A stretch of 6,891 nt of DNA, from contig JAEZHG010000152.1 in NCBI GenBank assembly GCA_023436945.1, positions 1 to 6,891 on the forward strand, in the 5' to 3' direction. The stretch's first letter is position 1; each line of letters begins with the position of its first letter. The notes beneath the pieces were generated by a model. It did not search any database and was not told the DNA's origin. It was given only the letters and a program-made list of their open reading frames with translations. Source of the stretch: Pseudomonadota bacterium (GTDB taxonomy: Bacteria > Pseudomonadota > Alphaproteobacteria > Caulobacterales > Caulobacteraceae). Below are positions 1-6,187 of the stretch, one piece after another. Both the position numbers and the translations under genes were made by a program.

Positions 1-1
1 G

Positions 2-1414
2 GCCCTGCGCCTGCTGGGCCATGAATGCATTCCGTTCAAACAGGTGGCCGGTACCGGCAAGAGCCAGAAGTCGTTCAAACACGTCGAGCTGAAAGCCGCG
101 ACCGAATACGCCGCCGAAGACGCCGACGTGACCCTGCGCCTGTGGCAGATCCTCAAGCCGCAGCTGGCCGAACAGGGCCTGCTGACAGTCTATGAGACGC
201 TGGAGCGTCCGATGCCGGCGGTCCTGTCGGATATGGAACTGGCCGGTATCCGCATCGACCCCTCGCTGCTGCGTCGCCTGTCCAGCACCTTTGGTCTGCG
301 CATGGATGAGCTGGAGAAGAAGGCGCACGAAATCGCCGGACGCCCCTTCAACATCGGCAGCCCCAATCAGATCGGCGAGATCCTGTTTGGCGACATGAAC
401 CTGCCGGGCGGCAAGAAGACCGCGTCTGGCCAGTGGGGTACCGATGCCTCGGTTCTGGAAGAGCTGGCGCTGACGCACGACCTGCCGCGCGCCATTCTTG
501 ACTGGCGCCAACTGGCAAAGCTGAAGAGCACCTATACCGACGCCCTTCTCGAAGCGATGGACCCGAAGACCGAGCGCGTCCACACCAGCTATCAGCTGGC
601 CGCCGCCTCGACCGGTCGCCTCGCCTCCTCCGATCCGAACCTGCAGAACATTCCGATCCGCACCGAGACGGGCCGCGAAATCCGCCAGGCCTTCATCGCC
701 CGCGACGGCCATGTGCTGATTTCTGCCGACTACAGCCAGATCGAACTGCGCCTGCTGGCCCACATCGGCGACATTCCCGAACTGAAGAAAGCCTTCAAGG
801 CGGGCTTGGACATTCACGCTGCCACGGCATCGGAGATGTTCGGTGTGCCGATCGAAGGTATGCCGTCCGAGACGCGCCGCCGCGCCAAGGCGATCAACTT
901 CGGCATCGTCTATGGAATCTCGGCCTTCGGTCTGGCCAACCAGCTGGGCATCGATCAAGGCGAGGCGGGAGCCTATATCAAGACCTACTTCGAGCGCTTC
1001 CCCGGCATCCGTGACTATATGGACCGCATCAAGGAAGCGGTGAAACGCGAAGGCTATGTCTCGACCGTCTTCGGTCGCCGCATCCACATACCGGCCATCC
1101 ATTCCAAGTCGGGGGCCGAGCGCCAGTTCGGCGAGCGGGCGGCTATCAACGCCCCCATCCAGGGGGCTGCGGCCGACATCATCCGCCGCGCCATGATCCG
1201 CATGCCGCAAGCGCTTCTGGATGCGGGCCTCAAAACCCGCATGCTTCTTCAGGTACACGATGAACTGGTGTTCGAAGCGCCGGAAGCCGAGGCCGAGCGT
1301 GCGCTGAAGGTCATCAAGTCGGTGATGGAAAAGGCCGCTGAACCGGTCGTCGCGCTTAGCGTTCCCCTAGAGGTGGAAGCCAAGGCTGCCGCCAACTGGG
1401 ATCAGGCGCACTGA
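2..1414 (+). CDS. polA: DNA polymerase I, C-terminal part (5' end outside window)
   Basis: DNA polymerase I fills gaps and replaces RNA primers during replication and repair. The frame is open from the window edge (first whole codon at 2) to TGA at 1412-1414, giving 470 residues. The true start and the 5'-nuclease domain lie upstream. Residues 1-45 are the end of the 3'-5' exonuclease domain and keep the Exo III motif YAAED (Y36, D40), so at least this motif is not degenerate. The family A polymerase domain follows and is complete. Motif A is DYSQIELR (catalytic D243), motif B is RRRAKAINFGIVYG (K296, F300, Y304), and motif C is QVHDE (catalytic D420). The phenylalanine in motif B is the usual PolA residue that permits discrimination against dideoxynucleotides. 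The C-terminus ends normally after motif C. The next gene follows after 30 nt in the same direction. Identification is near certain; the other exonuclease residues cannot be judged from this window. Confidence 0.97.
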   Translation, partial: ALRLLGHECIPFKQVAGTGKSQKSFKHVELKAATEYAAEDADVTLRLWQILKPQLAEQGLLTVYETLERPMPAVLSDMELAGIRIDPSLLRRLSSTFGLRMDELEKKAHEIAGRPFNIGSPNQIGEILFGDMNLPGGKKTASGQWGTDASVLEELALTHDLPRAILDWRQLAKLKSTYTDALLEAMDPKTERVHTSYQLAAASTGRLASSDPNLQNIPIRTETGREIRQAFIARDGHVLISADYSQIELRLLAHIGDIPELKKAFKAGLDIHAATASEMFGVPIEGMPSETRRRAKAINFGIVYGISAFGLANQLGIDQGEAGAYIKTYFERFPGIRDYMDRIKEAVKREGYVSTVFGRRIHIPAIHSKSGAERQFGERAAINAPIQGAAADIIRRAMIRMPQALLDAGLKTRMLLQVHDELVFEAPEAEAERALKVIKSVMEKAAEPVVALSVPLEVEAKAAANWDQAH

Positions 1415-1444
1415 TCCCCTCCTCTCCAGCCTGAAGGAAGCCCT

Positions 1445-1756
1445 ATGAGCCTCGATCCGGAAATCAAAGACCTCGAAGCCGAGAAGCGCTACGAACTGCA
1501 CGTCGATGGCCATGTGGCCTATGTCGAATACAACAATGTCGCCGGTGGCCGTCTGGTCTCCAAGACGCTGGTGCCGCAAGAGCTGGAAGGTCGCGGCATT
1601 GCTTCGCGTCTGGCCAAGCATGTGCTGCAGGATATCCGCGACAAGGGCCTCAAAATCCTGCCGACCTGCACCTTCTTTGCCGCCTATATCCAGAAGCATC
1701 CGGACGAGTATCGCGATCTGGTTCAGGACGGTTACAAGGCGGTTCTGGGCCTGTAA
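1445..1756 (+). CDS. small GNAT-fold N-acetyltransferase (Acetyltransf_CG / COG2388 type)
   Basis: This is a 103-residue single-domain protein of the short GNAT family typified by bacterial YjdJ-like proteins. These proteins are thought to bind acetyl-CoA, but their natural substrates are largely unknown. The acetyl-CoA loop is visible as LEGRGIAS (residues 47-54), followed by the helix SRLAKHVLQDIRDKG. The family signature comes next: C75, then FFAAYIQKHPDEY (77-89). The N-terminal strands (KRYELHVDGHVAYVEY) match the family's usual first beta hairpin. The ATG is preceded by AAGGA with a 6-nt spacer, so the start is well supported. The gene lies 30 nt after polA and may be read from the polA transcript. 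A hairpin lies 17 nt downstream. The fold call is firm; the biological role is unknown. Confidence 0.9.
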   Translation: MSLDPEIKDLEAEKRYELHVDGHVAYVEYNNVAGGRLVSKTLVPQELEGRGIASRLAKHVLQDIRDKGLKILPTCTFFAAYIQKHPDEYRDLVQDGYKAVLGL

Positions 1757-1772
1757 TCCCCACTACGGACGA

Positions 1773-1796
1773 AGGGCGGGTTCGCTTTCCCGCCCT
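1773..1796 (+). terminator. GC-rich hairpin after the GNAT gene, possible terminator
   Basis: AGGGCGGG (1773-1780) pairs perfectly with CCCGCCCT (1789-1796) across an 8-nt loop. It lies 17 nt after the GNAT stop codon and 20 nt before the flavoprotein start. No T tract follows (the next bases are GCGCCTGC), so it is not a canonical intrinsic terminator. It may terminate weakly, stabilise the upstream 3' end, or do neither. Confidence 0.45.
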
Positions 1797-1816
1797 GCGC
1801 CTGCTAGGGCAGGCAA

Positions 1817-3040
1817 ATGAAGAACAACACCCTTGATGTCCTGATCGTCGGTGCCGGTGCGGCCGGTATGATGTGCGCTATCGAAGCGGGCAAGCGCGGT
1901 CGCCGCGTGCGCGTGATCGACCACGCCATGGCCCCCGGCGAGAAAATCCGCATCTCGGGTGGTGGTCGCTGCAACTTCACCAATACGGGCATCCATCCGG
2001 CGGCCTATCTGGGCGAGAACCCGCGCTTTGCCCTGTCGGCGCTGAAGCGTTTCTCGCAGCACGACTTCATCAAGATGGTCGAGCGCCACCGCATTCCCTA
2101 TCACGAGAAGACGCTGGGCCAGCTGTTCTGCGACGACAGCGCCAAAGACATCATCAAGATGCTGACCGACGAGATGCGCGCGGCGGGCGTGACCCTGTCG
2201 CTGAATCTCGGTGTCAAACAGATCAACAAGACCGGAACGGTTTACAGTGTCGATCTTGATGATGGATCGCGCGTGGAGGCCCAGTCGGTTGTCATCGCCA
2301 CAGGTGCCAAGTCGATCCCGAAAATGGGGGCTACGGGCTGGGCCTATGATGTGGCACGCCAGTTTAGTCTGCGCGTAACCGATACCCGTCCGGGCCTTGT
2401 GCCGCTGACGTTCGAGCCGACTTTGCTGGAAAGCCTGAAGCCGCTGGCCGGTGTGTCGCTGGATGCCATTGTGACCCACAAACTGCCCAGGGACGCCGAC
2501 CCGAAGCGCCCGGCCAAACCGACCCAGTTCCGCGAGGGTCTGCTGTTCACCCACCGCGGCCTGTCGGGTCCGTCGATCCTGCAGATCAGCTCCTACTGGC
2601 GCGAGGGCGAGGCCATTACGGTCAATCTGGCGCCTGATACGGATGTGGCCGCTGCGCTGCTGGCTGCCAAGAACGAGAACGGCAAGCAGATGGTCCATAC
2701 CGCCATGGGTCACATCGTCCCGCGCCGTCTGGCCGAGGTGCTGTGCGAGCGCGCAGGGCTAAAGGGAAAGCTGGCCGAACAGGGCGACAAGAAGCTGCGC
2801 GCCTTGGCCGAAAGCGCCAATGCATGGAGCGTCAAACCTGTCGGTTCCGAGGGCTATCGCACCGCCGAGGTGACCCTGGGCGGCGTGGACACCACCCAGC
2901 TCGACCAGCAAACGATGGAAGCCAAGGACGTCAAGGGCCTCTATTTCATCGGCGAGGCCGTGGACATCACGGGCTGGCTGGGCGGCTATAATTTCCAGTG
3001 GGCGTGGTCATCGGGCTGGGTGGCCGGACAGAGCGTCTAG
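1817..3040 (+). CDS. BaiN/YhiN-family (HI0933-like) NAD(P)/FAD-dependent oxidoreductase
   Basis: This 407-residue flavoprotein belongs to the HI0933-like family, which includes E. coli YhiN and clostridial BaiN. Most members have no established substrate. The N-terminal Rossmann FAD-binding motif is GAGAAG (residues 12-17), with D35 at the end of the second strand where the adenosine ribose is normally held. The family hallmark SGGGRCNFTN follows at 47-56. Further along are VVIATGAKSIPKMG and the C-terminal FAD-contacting segment: LYFIGEAVDI (375-384), then GGYNFQWAW (389-397). Length and motif order are those of a complete member. It has no signal peptide and should be cytoplasmic. The SGGGRCNFTN form separates it from the related PP_4765-type flavoproteins. 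The start ATG has only a weak upstream purine stretch (AGGGCAGG, 1806-1813). The neighbours give no hint of a pathway, so the reaction remains unknown. Confidence 0.93.
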   Translation: MKNNTLDVLIVGAGAAGMMCAIEAGKRGRRVRVIDHAMAPGEKIRISGGGRCNFTNTGIHPAAYLGENPRFALSALKRFSQHDFIKMVERHRIPYHEKTLGQLFCDDSAKDIIKMLTDEMRAAGVTLSLNLGVKQINKTGTVYSVDLDDGSRVEAQSVVIATGAKSIPKMGATGWAYDVARQFSLRVTDTRPGLVPLTFEPTLLESLKPLAGVSLDAIVTHKLPRDADPKRPAKPTQFREGLLFTHRGLSGPSILQISSYWREGEAITVNLAPDTDVAAALLAAKNENGKQMVHTAMGHIVPRRLAEVLCERAGLKGKLAEQGDKKLRALAESANAWSVKPVGSEGYRTAEVTLGGVDTTQLDQQTMEAKDVKGLYFIGEAVDITGWLGGYNFQWAWSSGWVAGQSV

Positions 3041-3074
3041 GGCACCTGCGACGGCTTGGCGCGTTGTCGAAACA

Positions 3075-3088
3075 TAGGCGCGCGCCTA
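3075..3088. repeat. perfect 14-bp palindrome, possible operator
   Basis: TAGGCGCGCGCCTA reads identically on both strands. It lies 34 nt after the flavoprotein stop and about 80 nt before the zinc-ribbon gene start. A weak sigma-73-like -35 element, TTGGCG, sits just upstream at 3056-3061. A symmetric site at this place could be an operator for a dimeric regulator, but no known consensus is recognised. GC-rich palindromes of this size can occur by chance. Confidence 0.35.
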
Positions 3089-3116
3089 GCTGGGGGATGC
3101 GGGACGGGCCCCTCTG

Positions 3117-3145
3117 GTCCGGCATGTGCCGGACGATGTCGGACC
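3117..3145 (+). promoter_or_regulatory. structured leader with alternative pairings before the zinc-ribbon gene
   Basis: GTCCGGCA (3117-3124) and TGCCGGAC (3127-3134) form an 8-2-8 inverted repeat, which as RNA would be a 7-bp stem with an ATGT loop. The overlapping left arm GGTCCG (3116-3121) can instead pair with CGGACC (3140-3145), so the two structures exclude each other. The second pairing ends 9 nt before the GGAAAGG ribosome binding site. This could be a leader structure, an operator, or the tail of the flavoprotein transcript. It has no T tract and matches no riboswitch class that I recognise. Confidence 0.35.
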
Positions 3146-3154
3146 GCATCAAAC

Positions 3155-3161
3155 GGAAAGG
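3155..3161 (+). promoter_or_regulatory. ribosome binding site that fixes the zinc-ribbon gene start
   Basis: GGAAAGG stands 6 nt before the ATG at 3168. The same frame stays open to an earlier ATG at 3126, but that one lies inside the 8-2-8 inverted repeat. The 14 extra residues it would add (MPDDVGPHQTERPF) do not resemble the family, whose members begin just before the first CP motif. Confidence 0.75.
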
Positions 3162-3167
3162 CCTTTC

Positions 3168-3506
3168 ATGCCTCTACTGATGTGCCCCAATGATAATGCC
3201 TCAATGCAGACTGTGGACCGCAACGGCGTGCAGTTCGATATGTGCCCGACCTGTCGTGGTGTCTGGCTGGATCGCGGCGAACTGGAAAAGCTGATGGAGA
3301 GCGCCACCAGCGAAGGTCGCGCGCCGATGCAGGCGGCTCCACCGCCTGTTGCGCCGCCAGTTGGCTCTCAACACTATGATACACGCGGCCACTCGCGCGG
3401 GCCGGATCATTACCGTGGCCGCGATGACGACTATCGCCGCCACAAGGATGACGAGCGCTATTACAAGAAGAAAAAGCGCCTCGACATCTTCGATATTTTT
3501 GATTGA
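3168..3506 (+). CDS. small zf-TFIIB zinc-ribbon protein with charged tail
   Basis: This is a 112-residue protein with an N-terminal zinc-ribbon of the zf-TFIIB family. Such proteins are common in bacteria, and few have a known function. The domain runs over residues 5-42: CPND (C6 to D9), then NGVQFDMCPTCRGVWLDRGE with C26 and C29, then LEKL. The second knuckle CPTCRGVWLD is textbook. In the first knuckle the position normally held by a second cysteine is D9, so the metal site would be Cys3-Asp, or weakened. A Pro/Ala linker (APPPVAPPV) follows, then a tail very rich in His, Arg, Asp and Tyr. The protein ends KKKKRLDIFDIFD, a lysine patch plus a short hydrophobic/acidic end. There is no signal peptide or membrane segment. 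A strong terminator directly follows the gene. The domain is certain; the role (perhaps nucleic acid or protein binding) is inference. Confidence 0.9.
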   Translation: MPLLMCPNDNASMQTVDRNGVQFDMCPTCRGVWLDRGELEKLMESATSEGRAPMQAAPPPVAPPVGSQHYDTRGHSRGPDHYRGRDDDYRRHKDDERYYKKKKRLDIFDIFD

Positions 3507-3508
3507 AC

Positions 3509-3536
3509 AAAGGGGGCCATAGCGGCCCCCTTTTTT
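3509..3536 (+). terminator. intrinsic terminator of the zinc-ribbon gene
   Basis: AAAGGGGGCC (3509-3518) pairs with GGCCCCCTTT (3524-3533) around a 5-nt loop, and the run of six T continues to 3536. It begins 2 nt after the zinc-ribbon stop and ends 4 nt before the stop of the convergent minus-strand gene. On the minus strand the same stem is followed only by TTTG, so it may also serve that gene, less efficiently. Confidence 0.92.
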
Positions 3537-3540
3537 ATGG

Positions 3541-5256
3541 TCAGGCGACCATGCCGATCGTTTGCAGATAGGGCAGCAATGCCTTCAGTACCGTGGGTTC
3601 TAACTGCATCAACTGGCGGCCCTCCGGCGAGCGCAGCAGTTTGAGCGCCTCTTGCTTGGCTTGTTCGGTGACAGGGCCTGTCGGCGCACTTTCACCGGCC
3701 GCCATCTTCAAAAGCACCGTCAGGCGCTGGGCTACCGGCACGGGGGCCTTGAGGATTTGCGCGAACAGTTTGGCCTCGGTCGCGACCTTGTTGCCGACAT
3801 TGCCCAGCGCCTCGATGCTGTGCTCGGCTTCCTTGCCTGACAGGTCTGCGGCCTCGACCGCCTTTTGCAGGCGGCGCAGCGACATCAGCTTCTGGCTCGG
3901 CGAAATGCCCTGCTGGCGCATTTCGGTTTCGAAGCGCAGCGAGGAGACACAGGCGTCCAGCCAGCGGGCGGCAGCGCGTTTGCTGGACCCGCCGGTCACG
4001 TTGTCGCTGAGGCGGGCCAGACGCTCGGCCTCTTCCAGAACCGTTTCCGATCCCTTCACATAGGCGGCGACAAAGTCAGCCGTGACCAGCAGGCGCGAAC
4101 GCTCGATAAAGGCGTTCTGCATCTCTTCCAGCGTCAGAAGCCGGCCTTCGGTCGCGCGCAGCGACATGGCCAGAGCGCGCAGAATATTGATCTCGCCCTC
4201 GGCATCATTGGGGCGCAGGCGGCGCTGGCTGGTCAGTTCGCGCACCATCATCTTGGCAAGGGCCGAGGCGACCTGCGGGAAATCGCCCGCGGCCAGACGC
4301 TCGCCCAGACGCACTGCTGGACCTTCGACAGGCGGGATCAGCAGCATCAGGCGTGGGTCACTGGCGACCACGGCGGCTACCTGTTCCGGCGCGACCATAC
4401 GGGCCACAGCGGCGAGAATGGAGCCTTGGTCCAGTGCGGGGCCGAACAGGTCCGGCATATTCCAGCGCGCCGCCAGCATCTCGCACAGGATCTGCTCGAT
4501 GGTCATCATGACCAGAGCGCGCCCCACACCTTCGGCGGGGGCCTGATCGCACAGGTCCATCAGCGCCGTCAGTCGCGCACGCGAACCGCGAAGGCCGTTC
4601 AGGGCAAGCGCGACGGTGCCGCCCATGCGAAACGCGCGGTCGGGAACACCCTCAAGCGACGCTGCGATTTCGGTCAGCGATTTCTTAGACGGATCGGCAA
4701 AATCGCCGCGACGGCCAGCCTTTACGATCCGCTCGACCGTTTCATCCGACAGCTTCTGATAGGTGCGGATAAGGGCGTGGAGGTCTTGCCCCGAGCCTTG
4801 GGCCTCGGGCACAGCAACCTTCTGGATGGCGTGCTGCACCTCGACACCCGACGCATCCAGCTTTTCAGCCAGCACCGGCGAGTGAAGGAGCTCGAAGGTC
4901 GTAACCCCCTGACGACGCAGCCAATCTTCCAATACAGACCCCAGTCTCTCGCGCGAATGCACGGGATAGAGGTCCGCCGGGGCACGGCACAGCGGCCCCG
5001 CTGGCTGTTTGTCTGTCTTGGCGGTTTTCCGGACCGGATCCGGAGCCCCTAAACGCAATACGCTCACACTACTAAATTCCATCGAGACGGGATTAAGCGT
5101 CTCTTTCATTACTTTTACTGATACAGCTTGCTTGGAGCGCAGGGCCTCTTCGGCGGCCTCGATACAGTGGCGCCGGTCCTCATGGGCCATATACAGGGTC
5201 CATCCTGCAGCAGCAGTTTTACGGATAAAAATTTCGTAGTGGACAGGACCGGCCAT
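3541..5256 (-). CDS. uncharacterised 571-residue helical protein, divergent from chvI
   Basis: I do not recognise a named family. Residues 5-70 look like a small alpha/beta domain: strands YEIFIRK and WTLYMAHE, a helix DRRHCIEAAEEALRSK, then strands VSVKVMKE and SVSVLRLG. A polar linker (about 71-90) leads to C90 with DLYPVHSRERLGSVLEDWL. The remaining ~460 residues read as continuous amphipathic helices rich in Leu, Ala, Glu and Arg, like an alpha-helical scaffold. There is no signal peptide, transmembrane segment or obvious catalytic motif, so I expect a soluble cytoplasmic protein. The chosen ATG at 5256 follows GAAGGG; an in-frame TTG at 5277 would add seven residues but lacks a good Shine-Dalgarno. 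Antisense frames here have His/Gln/Arg-rich shadow composition. It diverges from chvI, so a regulatory link is possible but only inferred. That it is a real gene is very likely; function is unknown. Confidence 0.85.
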   Translation of the reverse strand: MAGPVHYEIFIRKTAAAGWTLYMAHEDRRHCIEAAEEALRSKQAVSVKVMKETLNPVSMEFSSVSVLRLGAPDPVRKTAKTDKQPAGPLCRAPADLYPVHSRERLGSVLEDWLRRQGVTTFELLHSPVLAEKLDASGVEVQHAIQKVAVPEAQGSGQDLHALIRTYQKLSDETVERIVKAGRRGDFADPSKKSLTEIAASLEGVPDRAFRMGGTVALALNGLRGSRARLTALMDLCDQAPAEGVGRALVMMTIEQILCEMLAARWNMPDLFGPALDQGSILAAVARMVAPEQVAAVVASDPRLMLLIPPVEGPAVRLGERLAAGDFPQVASALAKMMVRELTSQRRLRPNDAEGEINILRALAMSLRATEGRLLTLEEMQNAFIERSRLLVTADFVAAYVKGSETVLEEAERLARLSDNVTGGSSKRAAARWLDACVSSLRFETEMRQQGISPSQKLMSLRRLQKAVEAADLSGKEAEHSIEALGNVGNKVATEAKLFAQILKAPVPVAQRLTVLLKMAAGESAPTGPVTEQAKQEALKLLRSPEGRQLMQLEPTVLKALLPYLQTIGMVA

Positions 5257-5260
5257 TTTG

Positions 5261-5266
5261 CCCTTC
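5261..5266 (-). promoter_or_regulatory. ribosome binding site of the unknown minus-strand gene
   Basis: On the minus strand GAAGGG stands 4 nt before the ATG at 5256. The spacing is slightly short but acceptable. It favours this ATG over the upstream in-frame TTG at 5277, which has only CAGG immediately next to it. Confidence 0.55.
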
Positions 5267-5391
5267 GAAGCAAGCAACCTGAGCCGTATAGGCCAAGGAG
5301 TTTAAGGTCCAGTTTCCGATCATTTTTCTGCACCTACTTGCAGCAAAAGCACTAGCGACCCATTTGATGAGGCCTTAATCTGAACGTCTTC

Positions 5392-5420
5392 GTGACGAAC
5401 GGCACGGCCTGTCTTATGTT
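5392..5420 (+). promoter_or_regulatory. weak sigma-70-like promoter candidate for chvI
   Basis: GTGACG (5392-5397), one base from the caulobacterial -35 TTGACG, is followed after 17 nt by TATGTT (5415-5420). Transcription would then start near 5427, giving a leader of about 50 nt. The -10 match is poor, so this is only a candidate. Confidence 0.3.
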
Positions 5421-5422
5421 TT

Positions 5423-5436
5423 CGAACTGAAGTTCG
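5423..5436. repeat. inverted repeat CGAACT-GA-AGTTCG upstream of chvI
   Basis: Two perfect 6-bp arms are separated by 2 nt, about 40 nt before the chvI start and next to the candidate -10 element. A second imperfect site, TTCGTGACGAA (5389-5399), lies 23 nt upstream over the candidate -35. Both contain CGAA. The pair could be an operator, for example for autoregulation by ChvI. I cannot match either to a confirmed ChvI consensus. Confidence 0.4.
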
Positions 5437-5464
5437 GCCCCCGTTATCAAGTTACGCCCGCCGC

Positions 5465-5470
5465 AAGGAG
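5465..5470 (+). promoter_or_regulatory. ribosome binding site that supports a TTG start for chvI
   Basis: AAGGAG sits exactly 6 nt before TTG at 5477. The next in-frame ATG is at residue 55, beyond the phosphorylation site, so the unusual TTG is the only workable start. Confidence 0.85.
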
Positions 5471-5476
5471 ACACCC

Positions 5477-6187
5477 TTGGCTAACATCACTTTGGTCGAT
5501 GACGACGAAAACATCGTCGCCTCCGTTTCGCTGGCTCTCGAAAGCCACGGACACAAGGTGACGGCCTATCACGACGGTGCCTCCGGCCTTGAAGCGCTGG
5601 AAAACACGCCGCCGGATCTGGCCATCCTCGATGTGAAGATGCCGCGCATGGACGGTATGGAAGTGCTGCGCCGTCTGCGCCAGACCTCGAACCTGCCGGT
5701 TATCATGCTGACCTCGAAGGACGAGGAGATCGACGAGATCCTCGGCTTCAACCTCGGTGCCGACGACTATATGCACAAGCCGTTCAGCCAACGTCTGCTG
5801 ATCGAGCGCGTGAAGGCTCTGCTGCGTCGCGCGGGCGTCGAAGGGACCGACCTGACGGAATCCGCTGCCAACGCCGATGCCAACAAGGCCATCAAGCGCG
5901 GGCAACTGGCCATGGATCCGGCCCGCCACGAATGCACCTGGGACGGCAAGCCGGTGAAGCTGACCGTGACCGAGTTCCTGCTGCTGCAGGCACTGGCCCA
6001 GCGCCCGGGCTTCGTGAAGAGCCGCGACAACCTGATGGATGCGGCCTACGACGACCAAGTTTACGTCGATGACCGCACTATCGACAGCCACGTGAAGCGC
6101 ATGCGTAAGAAGTTCCGCATGGTTGACCCAGAATTCGACGCGATCGAGACCCTCTATGGCGTCGGTTACCGCTACCGCGAAAGCTGA
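5477..6187 (+). CDS. chvI: ChvI-type OmpR/PhoB-family response regulator
   Basis: This is a complete 236-residue two-component response regulator, the cytoplasmic partner of ChvG. ChvI homologues control envelope, exopolysaccharide, acid and cell-wall-stress responses in Alphaproteobacteria. The receiver domain covers residues 3-118: acidic pocket DDD (8-10), phosphoacceptor D52 in [13 protein letters not shown]79 in MLTSKDEE, and K101 in MHKPF. A short linker (about 121-138) leads to the winged-helix DNA-binding domain (140-235), with [10 protein letters not shown], the recognition-helix region [16 protein letters not shown] (198-213) and the closing wing [10 protein letters not shown]. All key phosphorylation residues are present. 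The start is TTG, which may lower translation relative to ATG. The ChvI call rests on the [22 protein letters not shown] stretch, the characteristic C-terminal half and the adjacent ChvG-like sensor. A different OmpR-type name is possible but less likely. Confidence 0.93.
   Translation: MANITLVDDDENIVASVSLALESHGHKVTAYHDGASGLEALENTPPDLAILDVKMPRMDGMEVLRRLRQTSNLPVIMLTSKDEEIDEILGFNLGADDYMHKPFSQRLLIERVKALLRRAGVEGTDLTESAANADANKAIKRGQLAMDPARHECTWDGKPVKLTVTEFLLLQALAQRPGFVKSRDNLMDAAYDDQVYVDDRTIDSHVKRMRKKFRMVDPEFDAIETLYGVGYRYRES

Larger units (their letters stand above)
5257..5476. promoter_or_regulatory. divergent intergenic region between the unknown gene and chvI
   Basis: These 220 bp should hold the promoters of both genes. 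Base composition is clearly more AT-rich than the flanking genes (57 of 120 bases are G or C at 5281-5400). For the minus-strand gene a weak candidate is TGGACC (5311-5306) with CCTATAC (5292-5286), about 30 nt before its ATG. For chvI see the separate candidate. Short inverted repeats lie at 5389-5399 and 5423-5436. No small ORF or RNA gene is convincing here. Confidence 0.6.

Noticed and set aside
44..46. GTG at 44 as the start of polA
   Set aside because: The frame is open to the window edge, and the residues before it (HECIPFKQ) continue the exonuclease domain. The gene is truncated by the window, not started here.
1763..2713. 316-residue minus-strand ORF across the flavoprotein gene
   Set aside because: The plus-strand frame carries unmistakable FAD-binding motifs over the same DNA. 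The antisense product has no recognisable domain.
3126..3128. ATG at 3126 as start of the zinc-ribbon gene
   Set aside because: It lies inside an inverted repeat, has no Shine-Dalgarno, and adds residues unlike the family; the ATG at 3168 has GGAAAGG at good spacing.
3865..5052. 395-residue plus-strand ORF opposite the unknown minus-strand gene
   Set aside because: Its composition is rich in His, Gln, Arg and Gly, typical of the antisense reading of a GC-rich gene, and I saw no family motif. The minus-strand frame is longer, has a ribosome binding site and ends at the terminator.
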